A stretch of DNA of 39,826 nt from Alphaproteobacteria bacterium MarineAlpha5_Bin7. Its GTDB lineage: Bacteria > Pseudomonadota > Alphaproteobacteria > HIMB59 > GCA-002718135. The position numbers and the translations under genes are program-made. Below the pieces are notes generated by a model. The model had not been told where the DNA came from. It saw nothing but the letters and a program-made list of their open reading frames with translations, and did not search any database. Where the stretch lies: positions 1 through 39,826 of the forward strand of contig PTKX01000009.1 in NCBI GenBank assembly GCA_002938195.1, in the 5' to 3' direction. Of this stretch, positions 1 through 7,723 are shown piece after piece (the stretch's first letter is position 1; the number at the start of each line of letters is the position of its first letter).

Positions 1-168
1 GGTTTAAAAAAACAAGGTGTTACATCGATTTTTATTACTCATAATTTAAGCCACGTATTTCCAATCGCTGATCATTTATGCGTAATGGCAAGGGGTGAAA
101 AAATTGCTGATATGGAAAAAAAGGACACTTCAATAGAAGAATTGACTGACCTTTTAGTAAATGGGTAA
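1..168 (+). CDS. Sugar ABC transporter ATP-binding protein (C-terminal fragment, cut by window start)
   Basis: Frame 1 is open from the first base to TAA at 166-168, giving the last 55 residues of an ABC ATPase. The H-loop is visible as FITHN, followed by the usual VMARGEKIAD tail after the D-loop region. This resembles the end of FrcA-type single-domain ATPases of CUT2-family sugar importers. The stop is 2 bases before the next start, so it is transcribed with the PanB-like gene. The binding protein and permease presumably lie upstream, outside the window. The sugar cannot be read from this fragment. A second, complete ATPase of the same type lies at 16182-16922. Confidence 0.85.
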   Translation, partial: GLKKQGVTSIFITHNLSHVFPIADHLCVMARGEKIADMEKKDTSIEELTDLLVNG

Positions 169-170
169 AG

Positions 171-998
171 ATGTCTAGAAAAAAATTAACAGTCTATGAT
201 TATCTACAATGTAAAGGAAAAAGACAACTAAGCGTTATCTTTGTGCATAATGCAGATGAAGCACGGGCGGCTGAAGAAGCTGGCATAGATATGATTTGTA
301 CATCTCATGACGCACCTCAATTTGGAATTTATAATAGTTTTGATGAGTTGAAGAGAATTAGAGAAGCGGCACCTACTTGTTTTATGCAATCTGGTACAGC
401 AAGTAATATTGCTTCTGAATATGATGCGATGAAAGTATCGCACAAATATTTAGAAATAGGAGCGGATGTAATTTATGGAGGTAATTGGAGTTATAAGATT
501 ATTAGAGGTTTAAGAGACGAAAACATTCCAATTAATAGTCATGTTGGTTTAGTGCCAGGTAAGGCGACTTGGATTGGAGGTTTTAGAGCTATTGGAAAAA
601 CGGCCGATGAAGCTGCCGGAGTTTTAAAACACACTTTAGAACTTCAAGAAGCAGGAGCAATAGGTGTTGAATTAGAGGTTGTTCCCCCAAAAGTTGCAGA
701 AGTAATAACAAAAAAAGTTGAAATAATGACTTTATCGATGGGCAGTGGATCAGGTTGTGATGGTCAATATTTATTCGCAAATGATGTTCTTGGCTATACA
801 GAAGGTCACATCCCAAGACATGCTAGAATATATAAAGATTTTAAAAAAGAATATGCTAGATTACAAGAAGAAAGAGTTAATGCTTTTAAGGAGTTTCATA
901 AAGATACAACAGAAAAAAATTTTAATGATCCAAAAATTACTGTCGGAATTGAAGATAAAGAATTTGAAAAATTTTTAACACTTATAGAAAAAATTTAA
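171..998 (+). CDS. PanB-superfamily protein, divergent (paralogue 1)
   Basis: The 275-residue protein fits the ketopantoate hydroxymethyltransferase (PanB) / PEP mutase fold in length and layout. It has a SHVGLVPG...WIGGFRAIGKT block (about 123-143), an ELEVVPP block (167-173) containing the Glu that aligns with the PanB general base, and SMGSGSGCDGQ (189-199). Aligned by eye, the other active-site residues differ: the first metal Asp becomes His46, the second becomes Gly75, and the Lys/Glu pair of VKLEGG becomes Tyr/Gly (VIYGGNW, Y102). It is therefore unlikely to make ketopantoate, and the reaction is unknown. It follows the sugar ABC ATPase by 2 bases, which suggests a role on an imported substrate. 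A paralogue lies at 6880-7704. Automatic annotation would probably call it panB. Confidence 0.8.
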   Translation: MSRKKLTVYDYLQCKGKRQLSVIFVHNADEARAAEEAGIDMICTSHDAPQFGIYNSFDELKRIREAAPTCFMQSGTASNIASEYDAMKVSHKYLEIGADVIYGGNWSYKIIRGLRDENIPINSHVGLVPGKATWIGGFRAIGKTADEAAGVLKHTLELQEAGAIGVELEVVPPKVAEVITKKVEIMTLSMGSGSGCDGQYLFANDVLGYTEGHIPRHARIYKDFKKEYARLQEERVNAFKEFHKDTTEKNFNDPKITVGIEDKEFEKFLTLIEKI

Positions 999-1003
999 AA
1001 TTT

Positions 1004-2011
1004 TTATTGAGGAATATTTTTTGGACAATAATAACTAGGATCTTTTGATTGCTTAATTATAGCAGGTATCATTTCTAATAAACCATCAATAAATCCTTTA
1101 TTAGGTTTAGGCAATTGATCTTTAATTGCTTCATGAAGTTTGGGTAAATTATAAAATGGTATCTGAGGAAAAATATGATGTTCTATATGATACTGCATGT
1201 TAAAATATAAAAGCCATCCATGAATAGGATTTAAAATTACTGTTCTTGTACTTTCTCGATGATCCCAACTATCTGCTTTTAATCCACCATGCTGAAGCAT
1301 AGTCGTTAGTTGTAAAATGGGACTACCGTATAATTGTGGAAGTACTACAAACATTATTGGTAAAAAACTTCCTACAATAAAAGACCAGATTATTACAACG
1401 ATTTTAATTCCAATAAAAACTCTGCTTGTCCAAATCATTTTATTTCTTTGATTCTCTGGAACACAGTCAATAGCAACTGGTGTCATAATACCAAAAGAAT
1501 GTAGTAAAATTTTTTTAAATTCAAAATAAATTCTTTTAATACCAAAAAGATCGATTAAAAATAAATCAGTAAGATTAGATGGTCTAGTTACTTGTATTTC
1601 ATAATCGATACCTTGATGAATTGTTCTGCTATGATGATGAGTGTGACTCCATCTCCATGAAACTGGTTCGAAGTATGCAATAAAACTGGAGATTTGATAA
1701 AAAAAATCATTTAATCTACGAGTTTTAAAAACTGATCTATGACCATATTCATGCCATCTTGCGTTTGAGAAAGCATATACTGTTCCATATATAAAAAAAG
1801 CAGGTATAGCCCACCATTTTCCCCACGATAAATAAGCTATAAAGCCTGTTCCAAAAAGAAGAGCAAAATATAGAATTGTATTTACCCAGCCCGGTAAATC
1901 ACGTCTTTTCATTAATTCTTTTAATAATTTATTATCAATTTGAGGTTTAAACCAGTCCTCTTTCATATTTTCATGCTGGTTTTCAATTGGTTGATATGAA
2001 TAATTGACCAT
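1004..2011 (-). CDS. Membrane fatty-acid-desaturase-family oxygenase (MocD-like), paralogue 1
   Basis: This 335-residue integral membrane protein has the three histidine clusters of the FADS/AlkB-like di-iron family: HEYGH (87-91), HTHHH (123-127) and HIEHH (275-279). Two further histidines sit in QHGG (241) and DHRES (251). Hydrophobic segments lie near 44-80 and 185-230. The family oxidises, desaturates or demethylates substrates at a di-iron centre using electrons from a ferredoxin. Two close paralogues (4674-5663, 5676-6707) lie beside a Rieske ferredoxin and a reductase, the arrangement of MocDEF. This copy stands alone: it converges on the PanB-like gene (5-base gap) and diverges from the PhyH gene. 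All iron ligands are kept, so it looks functional. Acyl-lipid desaturation is the main alternative role. Confidence 0.85.
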   Translation of the reverse strand: MVNYSYQPIENQHENMKEDWFKPQIDNKLLKELMKRRDLPGWVNTILYFALLFGTGFIAYLSWGKWWAIPAFFIYGTVYAFSNARWHEYGHRSVFKTRRLNDFFYQISSFIAYFEPVSWRWSHTHHHSRTIHQGIDYEIQVTRPSNLTDLFLIDLFGIKRIYFEFKKILLHSFGIMTPVAIDCVPENQRNKMIWTSRVFIGIKIVVIIWSFIVGSFLPIMFVVLPQLYGSPILQLTTMLQHGGLKADSWDHRESTRTVILNPIHGWLLYFNMQYHIEHHIFPQIPFYNLPKLHEAIKDQLPKPNKGFIDGLLEMIPAIIKQSKDPSYYCPKNIPQ

Positions 2012-2122
2012 AGGTTAATATATAATCAAAAAAATTAAAAAAAAATAGCATTTTTAAGAAATTTATCTTGTACTAACTAGATTTATTGTGAATATTATAA
2101 ATGTTAATTTAATTAGGAACAA

Positions 2123-3058
2123 ATGATGATTACTGATTCTCAAATTGAGCAATATAATAAAGAAGGCTACACGATCGTTGAAAATGTATTTTCAGAAGAT
2201 GAACTTTTGCCAGTTTTAGGAGAATTTGAAGAAATCGTTGATCAATTTGCTGAGAAAGCTTTTAAAGCTGGCAAAATTAAAGATAAACACTCTGATGAAA
2301 ATGTTTTTAGAAGATTAGCTTTATTAGAAAAAAATTTTAAAGGATCATCAGTTTTAATTCATCATAAAGGAGAACTAAAACCACAACTTGCGAAGCTGTG
2401 GGCTTCAGAAAAGCTGCTTAATATAGTTGAAAATTGGGTTGGCAAAGATATATCCGGACACCCAGTTTGGAACATCAGATCTAAAACACCTCAAACTGTT
2501 CGAATGACAGTGCCTTGGCATCAAGACTCAGCTTACTTAGCGGAAGGTGCAGAAAAAACTATTCAACCAGCTGCATGGATCCCTTTTTTAGATGTAAACA
2601 AAAATAACGGTTGTATGCAAGTATTAAAGGGCGGACATAAACCGGAAAGAGTTTTAGATCATAAACTAGAAAAAAAAGCAGGAGTGAAAGACTCTTGGTA
2701 CCTATACATAGAGGAAAAAAATATTCCAGAAGAAGACATTATAACCTGCGAAATGAAAGCTGGATCGGTGTTATTTTTGCACCAACTTGTCCCTCATCGT
2801 TCTTTAGAAAATTACTCAGATGATGTTAGGTGGAGTGTAGATTTGCGTTTTCAAAATCCTAAAGATGAAGCTGGATTTCATACAGGATTAATAGATCCTA
2901 TAATTATGAGAAAATCCGATGATCCTTCGTATAGAGCTGATTGGGTCAACTGGTTTAAAGGTTTAGAAGAGCAACATACAAAATTTAGAGGTAAATCTGA
3001 TAAAGATGAGTTTGATTCTACCATACAAGGATCTTGGTTAGACCGGTGGGACAAATAA
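2123..3058 (+). CDS. Phytanoyl-CoA dioxygenase (PhyH) family Fe(II)/2-oxoglutarate oxygenase
   Basis: The 311-residue soluble protein has the PhyH facial triad: H133-x-D135 in PWHQD and H225 in LVPHRS. An arginine for 2-oxoglutarate follows in DDVRW...DLRF (R236 or R242). Family members hydroxylate small molecules and release succinate and CO2; hydroxylating an O- or N-methyl group leads to demethylation. The start is supported by TAGGA about 7 bases before ATG. The gene ends 5 bases from the stop of the convergent Rieske ferredoxin gene, so it sits inside the oxygenase cluster. The substrate is unknown. It may act on the same compound as the neighbouring di-iron enzymes or on a downstream intermediate. 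Confidence 0.85.
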   Translation: MMITDSQIEQYNKEGYTIVENVFSEDELLPVLGEFEEIVDQFAEKAFKAGKIKDKHSDENVFRRLALLEKNFKGSSVLIHHKGELKPQLAKLWASEKLLNIVENWVGKDISGHPVWNIRSKTPQTVRMTVPWHQDSAYLAEGAEKTIQPAAWIPFLDVNKNNGCMQVLKGGHKPERVLDHKLEKKAGVKDSWYLYIEEKNIPEEDIITCEMKAGSVLFLHQLVPHRSLENYSDDVRWSVDLRFQNPKDEAGFHTGLIDPIIMRKSDDPSYRADWVNWFKGLEEQHTKFRGKSDKDEFDSTIQGSWLDRWDK

Positions 3059-3063
3059 TCTCT

Positions 3064-3384
3064 TTATAAATTTATATATAATTTATTATCATCAACTTTT
3101 ACTTGATATGTCTTTAAGTCTATACAGGCTGGAGGGCTTTTGGCTTTACCTGATTTAATGTCAAATATTCCTTGATGCATTGGACATTCAATCTCTCCAT
3201 TCATGACCAAACCGTCTTCTAAATGAAATTCTTCATGTGTACAATTACCATCGGTTGCGTAATAACCATCTTCCAATCTATAAATACAGTAGGTATCATT
3301 TTCATGATCAAATCTTTTTAAATCTTCAACTTCAATACTATCTGCCTCACAAACATAAATCCAATTTTCATTTGTATCTGTCAC
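3064..3384 (-). CDS. Rieske-type [2Fe-2S] ferredoxin (MocE-like)
   Basis: The 106-residue protein is a single Rieske domain with C48-T-H50 and C67-PM-H70, the CxH...CxxH ligand set. It has no membrane segment and no catalytic iron domain, so it is an electron carrier and not an oxygenase. It uses a GTG start with a strong Shine-Dalgarno (GGGAGGAATAAA directly before GTG). It is the last gene of a minus-strand operon after the reductase (59-base gap) and two desaturase-family oxygenases. By analogy with MocE, or with the ferredoxins of naphthalene/biphenyl dioxygenases, it should carry electrons from the 3444-4664 reductase to the di-iron enzymes. Confidence 0.9.
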   Translation of the reverse strand: MTDTNENWIYVCEADSIEVEDLKRFDHENDTYCIYRLEDGYYATDGNCTHEEFHLEDGLVMNGEIECPMHQGIFDIKSGKAKSPPACIDLKTYQVKVDDNKLYINL

Positions 3385-3443
3385 TTTATTCCTCCCAATA
3401 ATATTTTATATTTATTAATTAGGTATTAAAAAAAATAAATCAA

Positions 3444-4664
3444 TTATATTTTTTGTAATTTAATATTTTTATCAATTATTTTATTAATATCAATTATCTC
3501 TTGATTCTTTATTTTTATTCCACTTATTCGAATATCCTTACCAATTTTTGGTCCCTTTGAAACTCCGCATGCACCCATAATAATATTTTTTTTTATAAAG
3601 AAAAATATTATTCCTTCATCTAGATTATTTCCACGAGATACTTTTTGATCATAGTCATTGCAGATACCTGTTAATTGCAAGTTTAAATCATATTGATCCG
3701 ACCACATCCAAGGAATTTCTTCATAATTTTTCTTTTGATTAATTATATTTTTACCAGCATTGATTCCATGATCTTGTGCATGTTTCCATGACTCTAGTCT
3801 CATATAAGAATTATAAATTGGATGAAAAAAATTAGATACATCTCCAGCAGCATAAACATTATCTCTAGAGGTTTCACAGTATTCGTTGGTAACAACTCCA
3901 TTATCAATATTAATATCTGAAGAATTGAGAAAATCAGTATTGGGCAAAGCGCCAATTCCAACAATTATTATATCAACTTCAATTTTCTCATTGTTACTAA
4001 GATTAATTTGATACTGTTGATCTTTTTTTCTAGCACTTTTAAGACTAGTGTTTAAAAATATTTTTACACCTGACTGTGAATGTTTTTCGTAAACAAGTCT
4101 AGATATTTCTTCAGGAATAATTCTGCCCATTAATTGAGCGCTTGACTCTACAAGTGTTATATTCTTTTCTAACTTGGACATAGAAGAAGCAATTTCAAGG
4201 CCAATAAAACCCCCTCCAACTATTAAAATATTTTTAATTTTTTTTACTTTATCAATAATTTTTTTACATTCATCTATATTTCTTAGATAAAATATTTCAT
4301 TCTGATTTAGCCCCTCTATATTTAAAATTCTATTTTTACTTCCTGATGCTATTAATAATTTATTGTAAGAATAATTTTTATCACCCGTAAAAATTAATTT
4401 TTCTTTAAAATCTATTTTTTCTACCTCAGTATTAGGAAGAAAGTTTATATTATTTTCATTATAAAACTCTTCTTTATAAAATAAACAATCATCTATTTTT
4501 TTTTCACTTGTTAACAATTGTTTTGAAAGTGGAGGTCTCTCATAAGGCAGATAATCTTCATTTGAAAATATTGATAAATTATATGACTTATCACTATCTT
4601 TAATTGTTTTTGAGGCATTAGCAGCAGTCTGTCCACCACCTATAATAATAATTTCTTTAGACAC
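3444..4664 (-). CDS. FAD-dependent NAD(P)H:ferredoxin reductase (MocF-like)
   Basis: The 406-residue flavoprotein belongs to the rubredoxin/ferredoxin reductase family of oxygenase systems. The FAD motif IIGGGQTA is at 7-14, the family signature YERPPLSK at 41-48, the NAD-binding motif VGGGFIGLE at 149-157, and the second FAD motif YAAGDVSNF at 271-279. The C-terminal part (about 320-406) matches the reductase C-terminal domain. It starts with GTG, 9 bases after the stop of the 4674-5663 oxygenase. It should oxidise NAD(P)H and reduce the Rieske ferredoxin encoded next. It is very AT-rich and has several Lys/Asn runs, as do other genes in this genome. Confidence 0.9.
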   Translation of the reverse strand: MSKEIIIIGGGQTAANASKTIKDSDKSYNLSIFSNEDYLPYERPPLSKQLLTSEKKIDDCLFYKEEFYNENNINFLPNTEVEKIDFKEKLIFTGDKNYSYNKLLIASGSKNRILNIEGLNQNEIFYLRNIDECKKIIDKVKKIKNILIVGGGFIGLEIASSMSKLEKNITLVESSAQLMGRIIPEEISRLVYEKHSQSGVKIFLNTSLKSARKKDQQYQINLSNNEKIEVDIIIVGIGALPNTDFLNSSDINIDNGVVTNEYCETSRDNVYAAGDVSNFFHPIYNSYMRLESWKHAQDHGINAGKNIINQKKNYEEIPWMWSDQYDLNLQLTGICNDYDQKVSRGNNLDEGIIFFFIKKNIIMGACGVSKGPKIGKDIRISGIKIKNQEIIDINKIIDKNIKLQKI

Positions 4665-4673
4665 TAAATATTC

Positions 4674-5663
4674 TTAATGATTATTAGGAATTGTAGTTTT
4701 AAAATATTCCTTAGGATTTGCAGCCTGCTTAATAACAGTTGGCAAAATTTGTTTATAAAAAGAAAACAAACTCGGGAAAGGTGCCGGTAGTTGATTTTTA
4801 ATATTTTTATGGAGCTTTTGAAGATTGTAAGATGGCACTGACGGAAACATATGATGTTCTAAATGATATTCCATATGCCAATATAAAAAGCTTAATATTG
4901 GATTAATTTTAACGCTATAAGTACTTTTTCTATGATCCTTATTATCAAAGGCTGCTCCAAGATGTTGAGTTATATTTACAGCGAACCAAATTGGCTTGCC
5001 GTAGTATTGTGGTAAAATAATATATAAAATGGGAAGAAAAGATCCATAGTAGACAGAAATTAGAATTACAATTAACCAAATCAAAATGTATAGTCTTGAG
5101 TTCCAAAGAATTTTTTTCTTTTCTGAGTCTGGTGCTGAAATTTCTACTACTGGTGAAAAAAATCCAAACGCATGTTTTAATACCTCAAATTTAATTAACC
5201 TATGAGGATATAGTAATGCACTAAAAGGAATATAGTTCAGAAAGAACCATAATAATTCTGTAGGTCTAGATACTTGAATTTCATGGTCATAATCTCCTTC
5301 AGTTTGAAGTGTATTAGTATGATGAAAAGTGTGACTCCACCTCCATCTAAAACCTTCGAAATCACTCATAAATGAACTTATGTGATAAAAAAATTCATTA
5401 ATTTTTCTTGTTTTAAAAGCTGTTCTGTGAACAGTTTCATGCCAATTAGAAACACTGAAAGCATAAATGGTTCCATAGATAAAAAACCAAAATACAGTCC
5501 ACCAAGTCCCCCATGTTATGTATGCAAAGTAGCCGGACACAAATAAAGAGAAAAAATAAATAAAAAAATGAAGTAAACCAGGCCAATCTTTTCTTTTGGA
5601 AAGATCTTTTAATTTTTTTCTATCTATTGTTGGTTTGTACCAGTTAGCTAAATCTATATGCAT
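4674..5663 (-). CDS. Membrane fatty-acid-desaturase-family oxygenase (MocD-like), paralogue 2
   Basis: The 329-residue membrane protein is clearly related to the copies at 1004-2011 and 5676-6707. Its histidine clusters are HETVH (75-79), HTFHH (111-115) and HLEHH (267-271), with extra histidines in TQHLG (234) and KDHRK (244). The N-terminal GTWWTVFWFFIYGT stretch and the C-terminal FPSVPSYNLQKLH are shared with its sisters. It lies between paralogue 3 (12-base gap) and the reductase gene (9-base gap), so oxygenase, reductase and ferredoxin are co-transcribed. It likely binds a di-iron centre and hydroxylates, demethylates or desaturates its substrate. The linked sugar genes argue for a small polar substrate; the family alone does not exclude a lipid. 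Confidence 0.87.
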   Translation of the reverse strand: MHIDLANWYKPTIDRKKLKDLSKRKDWPGLLHFFIYFFSLFVSGYFAYITWGTWWTVFWFFIYGTIYAFSVSNWHETVHRTAFKTRKINEFFYHISSFMSDFEGFRWRWSHTFHHTNTLQTEGDYDHEIQVSRPTELLWFFLNYIPFSALLYPHRLIKFEVLKHAFGFFSPVVEISAPDSEKKKILWNSRLYILIWLIVILISVYYGSFLPILYIILPQYYGKPIWFAVNITQHLGAAFDNKDHRKSTYSVKINPILSFLYWHMEYHLEHHMFPSVPSYNLQKLHKNIKNQLPAPFPSLFSFYKQILPTVIKQAANPKEYFKTTIPNNH

Positions 5664-5675
5664 AATATAAAAAAC

Positions 5676-6707
5676 CTATGAAATTGGAATTTCTCTTTTA
5701 GGTATAAAATTTGGATCGTATGCTTGCTTAATAATAGAAGGTATAATATCTTTATACGCACTAATTAATCCGTTATTAGCTTTTGGCAATTGGTCTTTAA
5801 TAATTTCATGCAATTTAGGAAGATTGTACCATGGAACCATAGGAAACATATGATGTTCAATATGATATTCTAGTTTTACATAAAGCCAGCTGAGAATAGG
5901 GTTAAGATAAACTGATCTAGTATTTATTCTATGATCTTTTACATTAAACGCAAGACCTGCGTGTTGCGTCAGGCCACATAAGAAGAAGAGAGTATTTCCG
6001 TAGAAAGTGGGAAGTAGGAAAAAAAGTACTGGTAATATTGTTTGAAAGTAAAAAGAAAAAGCGATTATAGATAACCATATTAACATATGAATTCTTGCTG
6101 ATAAAAGAACTTTCCATTGATGTTCTTTTGGGACACATTCATTAATAACAGGAGTCAAAATACCTAAAGAGTTTTTTAATGTCTCAGCTAAATAAGATTG
6201 ATGTATCCAAAGAAGGGGACCAAAAGGTATGAAGCTTACAAAATATTTAAATAATTTGCTTGGTCTGTCTACTTGAATTTCAAAATCAACAGGTTCTGCA
6301 GTATGAAGAGTATAACTATGATGCAGTGTATGTGACCATCTCCATCTTACAGGTTCAAAATTTGTCATAAATGAAAATACGTATTGAAAAAAATCATTTA
6401 ACCATCTTTGTTTAAATAATGTTCTATGTCTGCTTTCATGATCATAAGCTCCACTAAATGAGTAAATTGTTCCATAAAGCCAGAACCATAAAATTGTCCA
6501 CCACGTACCCCAAGTGATATAAGCCATAAAACCACAAAAGATGAGGGCAATAAAATACATTGATACGTAATAAATGCCTGGCAAAGATCTTTTTTTACAT
6601 AATTCTTTTAAAACTTTTTTATCAATTTCTGCTTTCCACCAAACCTCACCACCTAATTTTTCTGTTAGATCTGCGGAAACATTGTCGTCAATTATTACTT
6701 TGCTCAT
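5676..6707 (-). CDS. Membrane fatty-acid-desaturase-family oxygenase (MocD-like), paralogue 3
   Basis: Read from ATG at 6707, this is a 343-residue protein with di-iron histidine clusters HESRH (90-94), HTLHH (126-130) and HIEHH (282-286), plus H249 (TQHAG) and H259 (KDHR). The frame is open to another ATG at 6758 (360 residues). The inner start is preferred because the outer one lacks a Shine-Dalgarno, the length then fits its sisters, and a TATAAT-like element lies between the two. It is the first gene of the minus-strand operon oxygenase-oxygenase-reductase-ferredoxin. It diverges from the second PanB-like gene across a region with a 20-base palindrome, so the two operons may be co-regulated. 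Confidence 0.85.
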   Translation of the reverse strand: MSKVIIDDNVSADLTEKLGGEVWWKAEIDKKVLKELCKKRSLPGIYYVSMYFIALIFCGFMAYITWGTWWTILWFWLYGTIYSFSGAYDHESRHRTLFKQRWLNDFFQYVFSFMTNFEPVRWRWSHTLHHSYTLHTAEPVDFEIQVDRPSKLFKYFVSFIPFGPLLWIHQSYLAETLKNSLGILTPVINECVPKEHQWKVLLSARIHMLIWLSIIAFSFYFQTILPVLFFLLPTFYGNTLFFLCGLTQHAGLAFNVKDHRINTRSVYLNPILSWLYVKLEYHIEHHMFPMVPWYNLPKLHEIIKDQLPKANNGLISAYKDIIPSIIKQAYDPNFIPKREIPIS

Positions 6708-6834
6708 ACTTTTTACTCTTATAATATTATAATCTATTAAAAAAACATCATTTTTCAAGAATTTTTTGAAAATTATTTGATAATCCTATTTATAGTATTT
6801 TAAATTTAAAGTAGTATTTTATATATAAAAAATG

Positions 6835-6854
6835 TGATTTAATTAATTAAATCA
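6835..6854. promoter_or_regulatory. Perfect 20-base palindrome, possible operator
   Basis: TGATTTAATTAATTAAATCA is its own reverse complement. It lies about 25 bases before the PanB-like start at 6880, within the divergent region shared with the oxygenase operon. Its size and symmetry fit a site for a dimeric repressor. The base composition makes some chance palindromes likely, so this is a candidate only. No regulator gene is visible in the window. Confidence 0.35.
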
Positions 6855-6879
6855 TAATTATTTTAGAAAGCTTAAAATT

Positions 6880-7704
6880 ATGAAAAAAAAATTGACTGTT
6901 TTTGACCTTTTACAATTGAAGGGTAAAAGACAAATTCATGAAGTTTATGTTAATAATGTAGAAGAAGCTATAGCAGCTGAAGAGGCTGGGATTGATATAA
7001 TAGTCTCTGCTTATGGTATGCCTCATCATGGAATTTACGGCACACTAGAGGATTTAAAAAGGATAAGAGAAGCAGCACCAAATACTCATTTAATGAGCGC
7101 TGCTCCAGAGAGATCTTTTGCCTCTGCTGATGAGGCAGTCAGAGCTGCTTACAAATTATTATCAATGGGTTGTGACTCTTTTTATACCAATAATAGTTCT
7201 CATATAATTAAAACTTTAAGACGAGAAAAAGTTCCTGTTGTAAGTCACATCGGCTTAATACCGGGTCATGTTAATTGGATTGGAGGATATAGAGCTATTG
7301 GCAAAACATCAGAAGAGGCAATTGAAGTTCTAAGACATGCCATGGAGCTAGACGATGCTGGGGCCATTGGCCTTGAAGTTGAAGTTGTTCCACCCAAAGT
7401 TGCAAAAATTATTACAAAAAAAGTAAAATTAATGACAGTTTCTATGGGTAGTGGCTCAACCTGTGATGCACAATACTTATTTTCGCAAGATGTTTTGGGA
7501 TATAATATTGGACATGTTCCAAGACATTCAAGAATTTATAGAAATTTTAAAAAAGAATTTGAAAGACTTCATAAAGAAAGAGTTGAAGCTTATAAAGAAT
7601 TCATATCTGATACTGAGAACAAAACTTTTAATGATCCAAAAATTACTGTTTCAATAAATGATAAAGAATTTGAATCTTTCTTAAATCTTGCAGAAAAAAT
7701 TTAG
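6880..7704 (+). CDS. PanB-superfamily protein, divergent (paralogue 2)
   Basis: The 274-residue protein is closely similar to the one at 171-998: same MTVSMGSGS-C block, same SHIGLIPGHVNWIGGYRAIGKT block, and nearly the same last 25 residues. The Glu of EVEVVPP is kept. As in paralogue 1, the residues aligned with the PanB metal ligands and Lys/Glu pair are absent: the first Asp position is Tyr (VSAYG), the second is Ala (MSAAPE), and the VKLEGG segment reads SFYTNNS. The two paralogues also differ from each other at these positions, which suggests different substrates. It is followed after 19 bases by a GatZ/KbaZ-like protein, probably in one operon. Function unknown; a C-C lyase or aldolase-like reaction is possible from the fold. 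Confidence 0.8.
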   Translation: MKKKLTVFDLLQLKGKRQIHEVYVNNVEEAIAAEEAGIDIIVSAYGMPHHGIYGTLEDLKRIREAAPNTHLMSAAPERSFASADEAVRAAYKLLSMGCDSFYTNNSSHIIKTLRREKVPVVSHIGLIPGHVNWIGGYRAIGKTSEEAIEVLRHAMELDDAGAIGLEVEVVPPKVAKIITKKVKLMTVSMGSGSTCDAQYLFSQDVLGYNIGHVPRHSRIYRNFKKEFERLHKERVEAYKEFISDTENKTFNDPKITVSINDKEFESFLNLAEKI

Positions 7705-7723
7705 CAAGTAATACAAGTTATGT

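Noticed and set aside
228-443. Small minus-strand frames over the first PanB-like gene and many similar frames across the window
   Set aside because: They lie opposite or out of frame with well-supported genes and have no recognisable motifs or start signals.
171-998. Calling this gene panB (pantothenate synthesis)
   Set aside because: The aligned metal-binding Asp and Lys/Glu residues are absent, there are two copies, and no panC is nearby; superfamily membership is the most that can be claimed.
6708-6758. 17-residue N-terminal extension of oxygenase paralogue 3
   Set aside because: No Shine-Dalgarno precedes the outer ATG, the sisters lack the extension and a TATAAT-like element lies inside it.
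6752-6772. Inverted repeat TTTTCAA...TTGAAAA upstream of the oxygenase operon
   Set aside because: Only 7 bases per arm, all A/T-rich with no G+C core; expected often by chance here.
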